Program-made: the position numbers and the translations under genes
The notes under the pieces: generated by a model
Databases searched by the model: none
What the model saw: the letters and a program-made list of their open reading frames with translations, nothing else
Told to the model about the DNA's origin: nothing
Shown: positions 6,829 through 14,649 of the stretch, one piece after another
Layout of the letters: each line of letters begins with the position of its first letter
How positions within the stretch are numbered: the stretch's first letter is position 1
IMG/VR virus record: IMGVR_UViG_3300010885_002277
Span: 1 to 37,538 of that record
DNA: 37,538 nucleotides
Reading direction: 5' to 3' (one strand)
Origin: a virus

Positions 6829-7014
6829 ATGGGCAGTTCAGAATTTTATTGGTCGGCGTACTTAATGCAAATGCTGGCGGTGCAATGCGCCCAGCTTCAT
6901 GGTCAAGATGCGCTGGTAGATGAGTATATGCTCAAGGCTAACGAATATATCGATCTGCACTTTGATGCGATTGAGACGCATATGAACAATCTCAGGGAAT
7001 TTAATAATGGTTAA
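6829..7014 (+). CDS. Small acidic helical protein, unknown
   Basis: A 61-residue protein starting MGSSEFYWSAYLMQMLAVQ, predicted helical and acidic, with no recognised family. The ATG at 6829 is preceded by GGAAGGA at about 7 bases; a longer reading from 6646 runs through the hairpin region and has no ribosome-binding site. It follows the structured leader and overlaps the ParB-like gene by 8 bases, so it is the first gene of that transcript and the direct target of any leader control. Confidence 0.7.
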   Translation: MGSSEFYWSAYLMQMLAVQCAQLHGQDALVDEYMLKANEYIDLHFDAIETHMNNLREFNNG

Positions 7015-7822
7015 GCAAGGCAAAATTGGCACTAAAAAGGATCAGGCATGGCCAGCCGATCACGTCGAGCGCCGGTCGGTTGAAAGCCTGATCCCATACG
7101 CTCGCAATGCCCGCACGCACTCGGATGCACAGGTGGCGCAACTAGCAGCGTCTATTCAGGAATGGGGCTGGACTACGCCTGTGCTGATCGATGAAGCTGG
7201 CGGCATCATTGCTGGGCATGGTCGCATCATGGCGGCTCGTAAGCTGAACATCGAAGAAGTTCCTGTAATGATCGCCACAGGATGGAGCGAGGCGCAGCGC
7301 CGAGCATATGTGCTAGCGGACAATCAGCTGGCTATGAACGCTGGCTGGGATATGGATTTGCTAAAGGTTGAGCTTGGCGATCTCGGAGAGATGGGATTTG
7401 ACCTAGACCTTATCGGATTAGATCAGAAAGAAATCGAAGCAATATCTAACGATAATGTCGTTGGAAACATGTACTCCGATAAAGTGTCTGTCCCAACATA
7501 TGAGCCAAGCGAATCAAAGCCAAAGATCGAAGATTTGTATGATGATCTAAAAGCAATGGATCTCATCTTTTCTATTAAAGAAAGCAAACTGAACGAAAAA
7601 GAAAAACAATTTCTAATGGCGGCGGCATCTCGCCATATTGTTTTTGATTACTCTAAGATTGCTGATTTTTATTCTCACGCATCTGATGAGTGCCAAAAGT
7701 TGATGGAAGAAAACGCGCTTGTCATTGTTGACTTTAATCAAGCGATTGAGAATGGATTTGTGAAAATATCGAAGCAAATGGATGATCTTATTGATTACGA
7801 TGAAGATCACAATGAAGAATGA
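7007..7822 (+). CDS. ParB/Srx-domain protein with an AT-rich C-terminal extension
   Basis: A 271-residue protein. Residues about 22-110 are a ParB N-terminal (ParB/sulfiredoxin-fold) domain, with SLIPYARNARTHSDAQVAQL and the conserved GGIIAGHGRIMAARKL box. Phages often place such domains with DNA methyltransferase or base-modification genes, where they bind or cut DNA and hydrolyse nucleotides. From about residue 141 the character changes. The extension is Lys/Glu-rich, includes LMAAASRHIVFDYSKIADFY and ALVIVDFNQAIENGFV, and has no ParB helix-turn-helix. GC falls from 56% (7081-7380) to 36% (7441-7800) at this boundary. I think I have seen this kind of extension on other phage ParB proteins but cannot name it. 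Confidence 0.85.
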   Translation: MVKQGKIGTKKDQAWPADHVERRSVESLIPYARNARTHSDAQVAQLAASIQEWGWTTPVLIDEAGGIIAGHGRIMAARKLNIEEVPVMIATGWSEAQRRAYVLADNQLAMNAGWDMDLLKVELGDLGEMGFDLDLIGLDQKEIEAISNDNVVGNMYSDKVSVPTYEPSESKPKIEDLYDDLKAMDLIFSIKESKLNEKEKQFLMAAASRHIVFDYSKIADFYSHASDECQKLMEENALVIVDFNQAIENGFVKISKQMDDLIDYDEDHNEE

Positions 7823-8765
7823 ATATATTCTAGTAAGGCATGGTCAAACCTATTGGAACAAGAATGGGATCATGCATGGGCAGTACGACATACCCCTGAA
7901 CGATACTGGTCACAAACAAGCAAAGAAGATCGCGCAAGAGTTAAAGATCGAACATTTTGATCTTTGCTATTGCTCTCCATTACAGAGGGCAAAGTCAACG
8001 GCGGCTCGCATTCTGTTCAATCATCGCAACACAAGGGCGGTGTATGACAGAAGATTGATGGAGCTCAACAAAGGCCTGCTCGAAGGAAAACATCTCAACA
8101 GCGAGAAATTGCTAAAAAACGAAGATCATAAATTTTTGAAAAAATACCAGATCGAAAGCAAGAACGATTTTTTTATGAGGGTTAAGTCATTCGTTGCAGA
8201 TGTTGAGAGTCGATACACTGGAAAGAGAATCTTGATTGTCGCCCATAGCGGCACAATCAAAATGCTTATGTTCGCTTTTGATCCACCAAAAAAAGAACTG
8301 CATAAAGCCTACTACGATCTGCACATTAAAAACTGCAAGCCTTACAGAATCAAACCACCATCAGAGAAAGTCAGCAAAATGAAAATTGGATTCTTTCCCA
8401 TGGTCGCAGATGTCCTGCACGCTGGTCATGTGATCGCGCTTGAGGAAGCAAAGAAGCATTGCGATCTTCTGATCGTTGGTTTGCATTGCAACCCATCATA
8501 CAAAGAGCCACGCCAATCAATCTATGAACGCTATATGCAGCTTCGTGCTGTGAAATTTGTAGACGAAGTGATCCCATACGAAAGCTCAGATCGCGATGCT
8601 GATATGTTTGTATCGCTTGAATACGATGTGTATTTTCTTGGCGAAGATCATCGGCAAGACGAATGGGAAATGAAGGACAAGATCGAAGCTCTTGATAAAG
8701 AGATCATATATCTGAAGCGCAAACATGGATATAGCAGCACACGGGTGAAAAATGGAAAACTCTAA
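7812..8765 (+). CDS. Bifunctional histidine phosphatase / TagD-like nucleotidyltransferase
   Basis: A 317-residue two-domain enzyme. Residues 1-180 are a phosphoglycerate-mutase-type histidine phosphatase: LVRHGQTYWN carries the nucleophile His10, a Glu lies near residue 84 (RRLMELNKG), and IVAHSGTIK gives the second His145. Residues about 190-317 resemble glycerol-3-phosphate cytidylyltransferase (TagD) and related transferases: GFFPMVADVLHAGH contains the HxGH signature (203-206), DVYFLGEDH is the metal/substrate strand and YSSTR (307-311) corresponds to the ISSTxxR motif. The pair would remove one phosphate and activate a sugar or polyol phosphate as an NDP-linked donor. The start at 7812 overlaps the ParB-like gene by 11 bases. 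An ATG at 7800 is possible. Substrate unknown. Confidence 0.85.
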   Translation: MKNEYILVRHGQTYWNKNGIMHGQYDIPLNDTGHKQAKKIAQELKIEHFDLCYCSPLQRAKSTAARILFNHRNTRAVYDRRLMELNKGLLEGKHLNSEKLLKNEDHKFLKKYQIESKNDFFMRVKSFVADVESRYTGKRILIVAHSGTIKMLMFAFDPPKKELHKAYYDLHIKNCKPYRIKPPSEKVSKMKIGFFPMVADVLHAGHVIALEEAKKHCDLLIVGLHCNPSYKEPRQSIYERYMQLRAVKFVDEVIPYESSDRDADMFVSLEYDVYFLGEDHRQDEWEMKDKIEALDKEIIYLKRKHGYSSTRVKNGKL

Positions 8766-9654
8766 AAATTACGCAGTTTTCATTTTGACTCATGGCAGAC
8801 CTGACAACGTAATCACTTACAATGTTCTGCGTAGTTCTGGATATACGGGGAAAATTTATCTTATCGTCGATGATGAAGATCAGACAATCGATGAGTACAA
8901 AAAGAGATACAAAAATGAAGTCATAGTTTTCAGCAAGAGTTCATATCAAGGCAAGTTTGACTTAATGGACAACTTCAAGGGAAACAAGGTAATCGTGTAC
9001 GCTAGGAATGCTTGCTATGACATAGCAAGAAATCTTGGGCTCGATTATTTTTTTGAGTATGAAGATGATTATACAGGTTTTTACCATCGCTATGTTGATG
9101 GAGAAAAACTTGCAGCCATTAAATCCAAGCGAATGGATGATGTCTTATTGAGCATGATCGAGTGCTTAGACAGTACAAAATCAACAACGATTGCGTTTGC
9201 ACAAGGAGGAGACTGCATAGGAGGAGCTAAGGACTTTCATAGGGTGCAATTCAAACGCAAAGCAATGAATAGCTTTTTGTTTAAAGTGAATGAAGACCCA
9301 AAAGACGATTGCACTTTTATCGGAAGAATGAACGACGACGTAAATACATATTTAACACACGGAAAACTAGGAAAGCTGTTTTTCCAAATATCTAATGTCA
9401 TGTTGATACAAAAAGCCACTCAATCAAATGCTGGAGGAAATACAGAAGCATATAAAGAATTTGGAACTTATGTGAAATCTTTTTATTCTGTGATAGCTGA
9501 ACCATCTTGCTGCAAGATAGCTATGATGGGTACTGCGCATCAACGCATCCATCATAAAATAAATTGGAACAATGCTGTTCCGAAAATAGTTCATGAACGT
9601 CATAAAAAGACAAACAGAGAGATGGTCAATGGTTCGCATAGCACACAAGCCTGA
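8752..9654 (+). CDS. TET-associated-type glycosyltransferase (TAGT-like), GT-A fold
   Basis: A 300-residue protein with the features of the TAGT group of phage glycosyltransferases: an N-terminal strand and turn AVFILTHGRPDNVITYNVL, the donor-binding strand KIYLIVDDEDQTIDEY, the VIVYARNACYDIARNLGL helix and a metal-binding EYEDD (102-106), plus a second acidic RMNDDVNTY (192-200). This family was described from phage neighbourhoods with TET/JBP dioxygenases, as enzymes glycosylating oxidised bases in DNA. No such dioxygenase is present here. It overlaps the upstream donor-synthesis gene by 14 bases and the small terminase gene by 26. GC is about 35% in sampled lines. It would act in the cytoplasm on DNA or another acceptor; the family assignment is from recalled motifs. 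Confidence 0.82.
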   Translation: MENSKNYAVFILTHGRPDNVITYNVLRSSGYTGKIYLIVDDEDQTIDEYKKRYKNEVIVFSKSSYQGKFDLMDNFKGNKVIVYARNACYDIARNLGLDYFFEYEDDYTGFYHRYVDGEKLAAIKSKRMDDVLLSMIECLDSTKSTTIAFAQGGDCIGGAKDFHRVQFKRKAMNSFLFKVNEDPKDDCTFIGRMNDDVNTYLTHGKLGKLFFQISNVMLIQKATQSNAGGNTEAYKEFGTYVKSFYSVIAEPSCCKIAMMGTAHQRIHHKINWNNAVPKIVHERHKKTNREMVNGSHSTQA

Positions 9655-9994
9655 CGATAAAACGCGCAAGCAAGTGCTGGCTCTTGCTGGCTTTGGGATG
9701 ACTCACGATCAGATCGCAAAGGTAATGGACCTGAGCGATGAGACGTTGCGCAAATATTATCGTCACGAACTCGACACCGGATTGACAAAACTCAACGCGC
9801 AAGTGGCGCAGAACTTATTCAGCATCGCAACATCTGATCGCAAAGGCGCAGTCGCAGCCGCGATCTTCTGGATGAAGACGCGCGGGCGCTGGCATGAACG
9901 CATCGACATCAGCAACGAAGACGGTACGCTGAAGCCGGAGCCGATACAAGTCGCGGTGTTGGCAGCGTTGAATAAAATTCATGAACGCGACTGA
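9629..9994 (+). CDS. terS: Terminase small subunit
   Basis: A 121-residue protein with an N-terminal helix-turn-helix (AGFGMTHDQIAKVMDLSDET), then a coiled helical section and a FWMKTRGRWHERIDI tail, typical of small terminases that recognise the packaging site and oligomerise. It directly precedes the large subunit. The start at 9629 is chosen because the HTH begins shortly after and GAGAG lies upstream; a start at 9593 would add 12 residues inside the glycosyltransferase gene. GC returns to about 53% here, marking the end of the AT-rich island. Confidence 0.85.
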   Translation: MVRIAHKPDDKTRKQVLALAGFGMTHDQIAKVMDLSDETLRKYYRHELDTGLTKLNAQVAQNLFSIATSDRKGAVAAAIFWMKTRGRWHERIDISNEDGTLKPEPIQVAVLAALNKIHERD

Positions 9995-11363
9995 ACGGGC
10001 GCTATGCACGGCGCGTCTGTATAATTACAGCCGCCATATGTTTCGCGCTCGCAAGGGCGTGGAGATGCTTGAGAACGATCACCAGCAAATCATATGCGAA
10101 GCATTGGAGCGCGTCGTTACCGGTCACACCAATCGGCTGGTGATCAACGTCCCGCCTCGATCAGGCAAAACAGAACTGGCCGTTAAGAATTTTATCGCAT
10201 GGGCGATGGGCTTGTTTCCTGATGCTGAGTTTATCCACGCCAGCTATGCAAAGCGGCTTGCGACAGCGAACACCTATGAAGTGCGCGCAATCATGCAATC
10301 AGAAGAACACCGCGCAATCTTTCCTTGGACCGAGTTGCAAGGCGACAGCAAGGCGAAGGATGAATTTCGCACGGCTCAAGGCGGCGTCGTCTATGCGACC
10401 GGCGCAGATGGAACGATCACCGGCTATGGCGCCTCAAAGATGCGCGCGGCATTCGGCGGCGCAATCGTGATCGACGACCCGCATAAAGCGGGTGAAGGAA
10501 ATTCGGCGCTGATGCGTGAGAATGTGATCGCGTGGTACCAAAACACAATCGCTTCGCGCCTGAATAAACCTGATGGACCGATCATTGTCATCATGCAGCG
10601 CTTGCATGAAGAAGACTTGTCTGGATGGCTGCTGGCCGGCGGATCAGGCGAGAAGTGGGAGCATGTGAACATCCCAGCGCGCAATCTAGACGGCTCCAGC
10701 TTCTGGCCAGAGCAATTCCCTGAAGAAATGCTAACGCGTCTTGAATTCGCGTCGTCGTATGTGTTTGCTGGGCAATACATGCAAAGCCCAGCACCAATAG
10801 GCGGCGGCATGTTCAAGGATCACTGGTGGCAGATGATGGCTGCGCCACCGCCGACGCGCTGGCGTGCGATCTATGCCGACACCGCGCAGAAGACAGCCAC
10901 GCATAACGATTGGTCTGTGCTGCAATGCTGGGGCCAGACGCTTAACGGTCAAGCGGTCATGCTCGACATGGTGCGCGGCAAGTGGGAAGCGCCAGAGCTT
11001 GAAACAATGGCGCGCGCGTTCTGGAACAAGCACAAGAGTATCGACAACATGGGCGCGCTGCGCTCGTTCAAGGTTGAAGACAAGGTTAGTGGAACTGGGC
11101 TGATCCAAAAGCTCAAACGCGAAGGAATCCCGATCATCGGCATTCAGCGCAATATTGATAAGGTTACGCGCGCCTATGATGCGGCTCCTTTGATCCAAAG
11201 CGGCAATGTGGTATTGCTGAATAATGTTCCGCATCTGTCGGATTTTATGGCTGAGGCTTCTGTGTTCCCAAATGGCGCGCACGATGACATGATCGACACC
11301 GCGATGAGCGCGATCAACGATATGTTCAACGTCTCTGCCGCGCCTTCCATTCGTTCGCTATGA
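9981..11363 (+). CDS. terL: Terminase large subunit
   Basis: A 460-residue packaging motor with an ATPase then a nuclease domain. Walker A VPPRSGKT is at 57-64, the GAIVIDDPHK Walker B strand at about 160-169. The RNase H-like nuclease shows IYADTAQKT (Asp at 300) and a C-terminal HDDMIDT (434-440) acidic pair. It translocates DNA into proheads and cuts it. The length is slightly short of the average but both domains are complete. The ATG overlaps the small-subunit gene by 14 bases. The class and the circularly permuted assembly would fit headful packaging, but the packaging type cannot be read directly. Confidence 0.93.
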   Translation: MNATERALCTARLYNYSRHMFRARKGVEMLENDHQQIICEALERVVTGHTNRLVINVPPRSGKTELAVKNFIAWAMGLFPDAEFIHASYAKRLATANTYEVRAIMQSEEHRAIFPWTELQGDSKAKDEFRTAQGGVVYATGADGTITGYGASKMRAAFGGAIVIDDPHKAGEGNSALMRENVIAWYQNTIASRLNKPDGPIIVIMQRLHEEDLSGWLLAGGSGEKWEHVNIPARNLDGSSFWPEQFPEEMLTRLEFASSYVFAGQYMQSPAPIGGGMFKDHWWQMMAAPPPTRWRAIYADTAQKTATHNDWSVLQCWGQTLNGQAVMLDMVRGKWEAPELETMARAFWNKHKSIDNMGALRSFKVEDKVSGTGLIQKLKREGIPIIGIQRNIDKVTRAYDAAPLIQSGNVVLLNNVPHLSDFMAEASVFPNGAHDDMIDTAMSAINDMFNVSAAPSIRSL

Positions 11364-11373
11364 GGTTGATCTG

Positions 11374-12969
11374 ATGAAATTTCTCGACCGATTCCGCCGC
11401 GAACAAAAAGAAAGCCAAGCATCAAGCCTGATGGTGATGACGCCCGGCCAAGCGGTCTGGTCGCCTCGCAATTACGAACAGTTCGCGAAAGAGGCATACG
11501 GTAAGAACGTCGTCGCCTATCAATCGATCAACAAAATAGCCGAGGCAATTTCTTCAGTTGAGATGATGGTTTTCCGTGGCGATCAGGAATTGCTCGACCA
11601 TCCTCTGATCGCTTTGCTTAAAAAACCAAATCCGATGCAGTCGGGATCAGAATATATGCAGGCCAAGGTTGGCTTTCTGATGATCGCTGGCAATTCCTAT
11701 GAAGAACGCTTCATGGTCGGCAGCGAGGTTAAAGAACTTTATCAACTGCGCCCAGATCGCATGAAGATCATTCCGGCTGCAAGCGGTCTGCCCGCAGCTT
11801 ATGAATACACAGTCGGCGGCAAGAAGGCGCGTTGGGAGTTTGATTCACGCACGCTTGAATGCGATGTGCGCCATTTGAAGTTCTTCAATCCAACTGATGA
11901 TTGGTACGGATTGAGCCCGGTGGAAGCTGGCGCTTATGCCATCGACCAGCTTAACGAAAGCATGGCATGGCTTCAGGCTTTGCTTCAGAATAGCGCGCGT
12001 CCGTCTGGCGCTTTGACCGTCAAGGATGGCGGATCGCTTTCGGATGATAATTTCAATCGGCTCAAGGCGCAGATCGAAGAAAACTATTCTGGCTCTCGCA
12101 ATGCAGGGCGCCCGATGCTGTTAGAGGGCGGGCTTCAATGGCAACAGATGGGCTTGTCGCCCACAGATATGGGCATCATCGAAGCAAAGTTCAGCGCAGC
12201 GCGTGATGTTGCGCTTGCGTTTGGCGTTCCGCCGTTGCTGCTCAACATTCCCGGCGATAACACTTATTCCAATTATGCCGAAGCGCGTCTTGCGTTTTGG
12301 GAAGATACCGTTCTCCCGCTCCTCTACAAGATCGTTGAGGATTGGAACAACTGGATCGGCAAGGCTTATCAGGTCGAGATCAGGCCAGATGTTGATTCCA
12401 TCCCGGCGATTGCTGAGAAGCGCCAACGCCTTTGGATGATGGCCGACGCATCCAATGATTTAACGATCAACGAGCGCCGCGCGATCAAAGGTTATGAGCC
12501 GATCACTGGTGGCGATGTGATCCTCGTATCGTCAAGCCAGATCACGCTTGGCATGGCAGTCTCAGAGCCGACAGCGCCGATCACAGCTGAACCGGGTCTA
12601 ACTGCCAATGATCTAAAAGCGCTGGCGTATGGCATCGAATACAAAGCAGAAGGCTATCAGCCAACGACCGAGATGGCGCGCGAAGCAGAACGCGGGCTTG
12701 CATGGCGTAAAGAATTTAATCGAGGCGGAACTGAAGTTGGCGTTGCTCGCGCGCGCGACCTGTCAAACCGCGTCAACCTTTCAGCCGATACGGTCAAGCG
12801 CATGGTAAGTTATTTCGCCCGCCATGAAGTGGACAAACAGGCTGAAGGATTCAGCCCCGGCGAAAAAGGTTATCCCTCTGCCGGGCGCATTGCATGGGCG
12901 CTCTGGGGCGGCGATGCAGGCAAGACATGGGCGAACAAGATCGCCGATCAGATCGACGCCGATGATTAG
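11374..12969 (+). CDS. HK97-family portal protein with extra C-terminal domain
   Basis: A 531-residue portal (about 400 residues is usual for the HK97 type). The N-terminal 400 or so residues carry portal features such as FFNPTDDWYGLSPVEAG and FGVPPLLLNIPGDNTYSNYAEA. After about residue 410 there is an added domain with TEMAREAERGLAWRKEF, RARDLSNRVNLSADTVKRM and YPSAGRIAWALWGGDAG. I recognise this kind of module from other phage head proteins, where it is attached to proteases or other partners. The portal is the head vertex ring through which DNA passes. GAGGTTGATCTG precedes the ATG. It overlaps the next gene by 8 bases. Confidence 0.92.
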   Translation: MKFLDRFRREQKESQASSLMVMTPGQAVWSPRNYEQFAKEAYGKNVVAYQSINKIAEAISSVEMMVFRGDQELLDHPLIALLKKPNPMQSGSEYMQAKVGFLMIAGNSYEERFMVGSEVKELYQLRPDRMKIIPAASGLPAAYEYTVGGKKARWEFDSRTLECDVRHLKFFNPTDDWYGLSPVEAGAYAIDQLNESMAWLQALLQNSARPSGALTVKDGGSLSDDNFNRLKAQIEENYSGSRNAGRPMLLEGGLQWQQMGLSPTDMGIIEAKFSAARDVALAFGVPPLLLNIPGDNTYSNYAEARLAFWEDTVLPLLYKIVEDWNNWIGKAYQVEIRPDVDSIPAIAEKRQRLWMMADASNDLTINERRAIKGYEPITGGDVILVSSSQITLGMAVSEPTAPITAEPGLTANDLKALAYGIEYKAEGYQPTTEMAREAERGLAWRKEFNRGGTEVGVARARDLSNRVNLSADTVKRMVSYFARHEVDKQAEGFSPGEKGYPSAGRIAWALWGGDAGKTWANKIADQIDADD

Positions 12970-13807
12970 GCGTTTGCTGGATCAAGACGCACGCAAAGAA
13001 CAGCGCCGTCAATCGCTCTTGCTGGATCGGCTCGCTAATCAATTTGAAGATCGCTTGGCTGATGAGATCGAAGATGCGCTGCGCGAATCTTTGCGCGCTT
13101 GGCAATTTACCGGCGAAGTTTTATTGCCGCGTGATTTCAACCAGCGTCTGGAGGCGACCTATTCTCAAATGATAACGGCGTCGATCACCACATTCGGCGC
13201 GCGCGTATTTGAGCAGGGCAAATCGGTTGGCGTTGCATTAGAGCGCAAAGAAGACTTCGCCACGTTCATGCGTAACGCGGCGCTGCGCTATATCAACAAC
13301 GAAACAATCCGACAAAGGATCATTGGCGTTGAAAAGACAACGCGCCTCTGGTTGGTGCGCGCTCTTGCGCAAGCGTTTCTTGAAGGTCTAACGCAAAGCG
13401 AAACGGTCAAATCTATTTTGGAAGTGATTAAATCCATATCAAAGATGCGAGCGCGAACCATTGCACGAACCGAAACGCATGGCGCAGCCAACTATGGCGC
13501 TAACGAAGCAGCAAAGAAAACCGATCTGCCAATGAATCGCGAATGGATCAGCGCGCAGGATAAGCGCACGCGCACAACTGAAGACGGCGATCTGTTCGAT
13601 CACGTTGGCGCAAACGGTCAAATCGTTGGCGCTGAACAGCCATTCCAGATTGCTAAGTTAGATGGTGGAACAGAAGCGCTGATGTTTCCCGGCGATCCGA
13701 ATGGAAGCGCCGGCAATGTTATCAACTGCCGATGTGCGCTTGGCTTTGTTGTCGATACTGATGCGATCATCGCTCGCGCGGCGGCTCGCGTTAGAAATTC
13801 AAGCTAA
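12962..13807 (+). CDS. Mu F-like head morphogenesis / minor head protein
   Basis: A 281-residue protein with a helical N-terminal half and a C-terminal phage Mu gpF-like domain: SKMRARTIARTETHGAANYGA, WISAQDKRTRTTEDG, and the Cys-containing end GSAGNVINCRCALGF. Such proteins are minor head components associated with the portal and DNA ejection. The start at 12962 is inferred from the portal overlap (ATGATTAG); an upstream in-frame start at 12824 would overlap the portal by 146 bases. Base composition matches the neighbouring head genes. Confidence 0.9.
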   Translation: MIRRLLDQDARKEQRRQSLLLDRLANQFEDRLADEIEDALRESLRAWQFTGEVLLPRDFNQRLEATYSQMITASITTFGARVFEQGKSVGVALERKEDFATFMRNAALRYINNETIRQRIIGVEKTTRLWLVRALAQAFLEGLTQSETVKSILEVIKSISKMRARTIARTETHGAANYGANEAAKKTDLPMNREWISAQDKRTRTTEDGDLFDHVGANGQIVGAEQPFQIAKLDGGTEALMFPGDPNGSAGNVINCRCALGFVVDTDAIIARAAARVRNSS

Positions 13808-13842
13808 TTGTTCAATTAAATGTCTCATGATATGGTGACACC

Positions 13843-14649
13843 ATGCCAAAGCCTAGCAAGACTGAAAACAGACAAGAGTTTATAGACCGCTGCATGGGTT
13901 TCGACAGATATGTCGAAAAGTATCCAGACGGCGATCAGCGCTTTGCGGTGTGCAATTCCATCTGGGATGATGAAAAACCAAAATCGGATGATGCCATGAT
14001 AAGTTTCAAAAACGTATCGTTGAGCTTGAAGAAAGAGCCAGACGAAGATGGCATGTTCGAAGGCTATGCGTCTGTTTTCGGAATCATCGATCAAGGCATG
14101 GACGTTGTTGAGCGCGGCGCTTTCCGCAAATCGCTTGGCAGCGGGCGCAGGGTCAAGATGCTTTGGCAGCATGATATGGCGCAGCCAATCGGCGTTTTTG
14201 ATTACATCGAAGAAGATGATCGCGGGCTGTTCGTGAAGGGTCGTCTGCTCAAGGATGTCCAGAAAGGCCGCGAGGCTATGGCGCTGATGCGAGCTGGCGC
14301 CATTGACAGCATGTCCATCGGCTATCGCACGGTTGAAGCAGTCGCTGAAGGCGATGGCCGCGTGCGCAAGCTGATGGAAGTAGATTTGTTTGAGATTAGT
14401 TTGGTCACGTTCCCGATGCTGCCTGATGCTAAGGTGACATCGGTCAAGAGCATTGCGACCGAACGCGAGTTCGAGAAATTCCTGCGGGAAGCAGGATATT
14501 CTCGTAAAGACGCCGCTGCGATTACATTGCACGGCTTCAAGGCCATAACCGATCAGCGGGATGCTGAGACTGGCGAGGCGAAGGACGAGGGTATTTCTGC
14601 TCTCATTGAACGCATCAACAATCTCACAGGAAAGCTGAATCATGTCTGA
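13843..14649 (+). CDS. Prohead maturation protease (HK97 gp4-like, S78)
   Basis: A 268-residue protease. The catalytic His110 lies in MLWQHDMAQPIG and Ser158 in AIDSMSIGY, as in HK97 prohead proteases. An N-terminal extension of about 45 residues has RCMGFDRYVEKYPDGDQRF and VCNSIWDDE, a module often found next to or fused to phage head genes. The enzyme digests scaffolding and the capsid delta domain inside the prohead. GGTGA is a weak ribosome-binding site upstream of the ATG. The 3' end overlaps the capsid start by 8 bases. Confidence 0.92.
   Translation: MPKPSKTENRQEFIDRCMGFDRYVEKYPDGDQRFAVCNSIWDDEKPKSDDAMISFKNVSLSLKKEPDEDGMFEGYASVFGIIDQGMDVVERGAFRKSLGSGRRVKMLWQHDMAQPIGVFDYIEEDDRGLFVKGRLLKDVQKGREAMALMRAGAIDSMSIGYRTVEAVAEGDGRVRKLMEVDLFEISLVTFPMLPDAKVTSVKSIATEREFEKFLREAGYSRKDAAAITLHGFKAITDQRDAETGEAKDEGISALIERINNLTGKLNHV

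Noticed and set aside
13808-13836. TTGTTC-N17-TATGGT as a promoter for the protease gene
   Set aside because: The predicted start would fall on the start codon itself; the GGTGA within it is better read as the ribosome-binding site.
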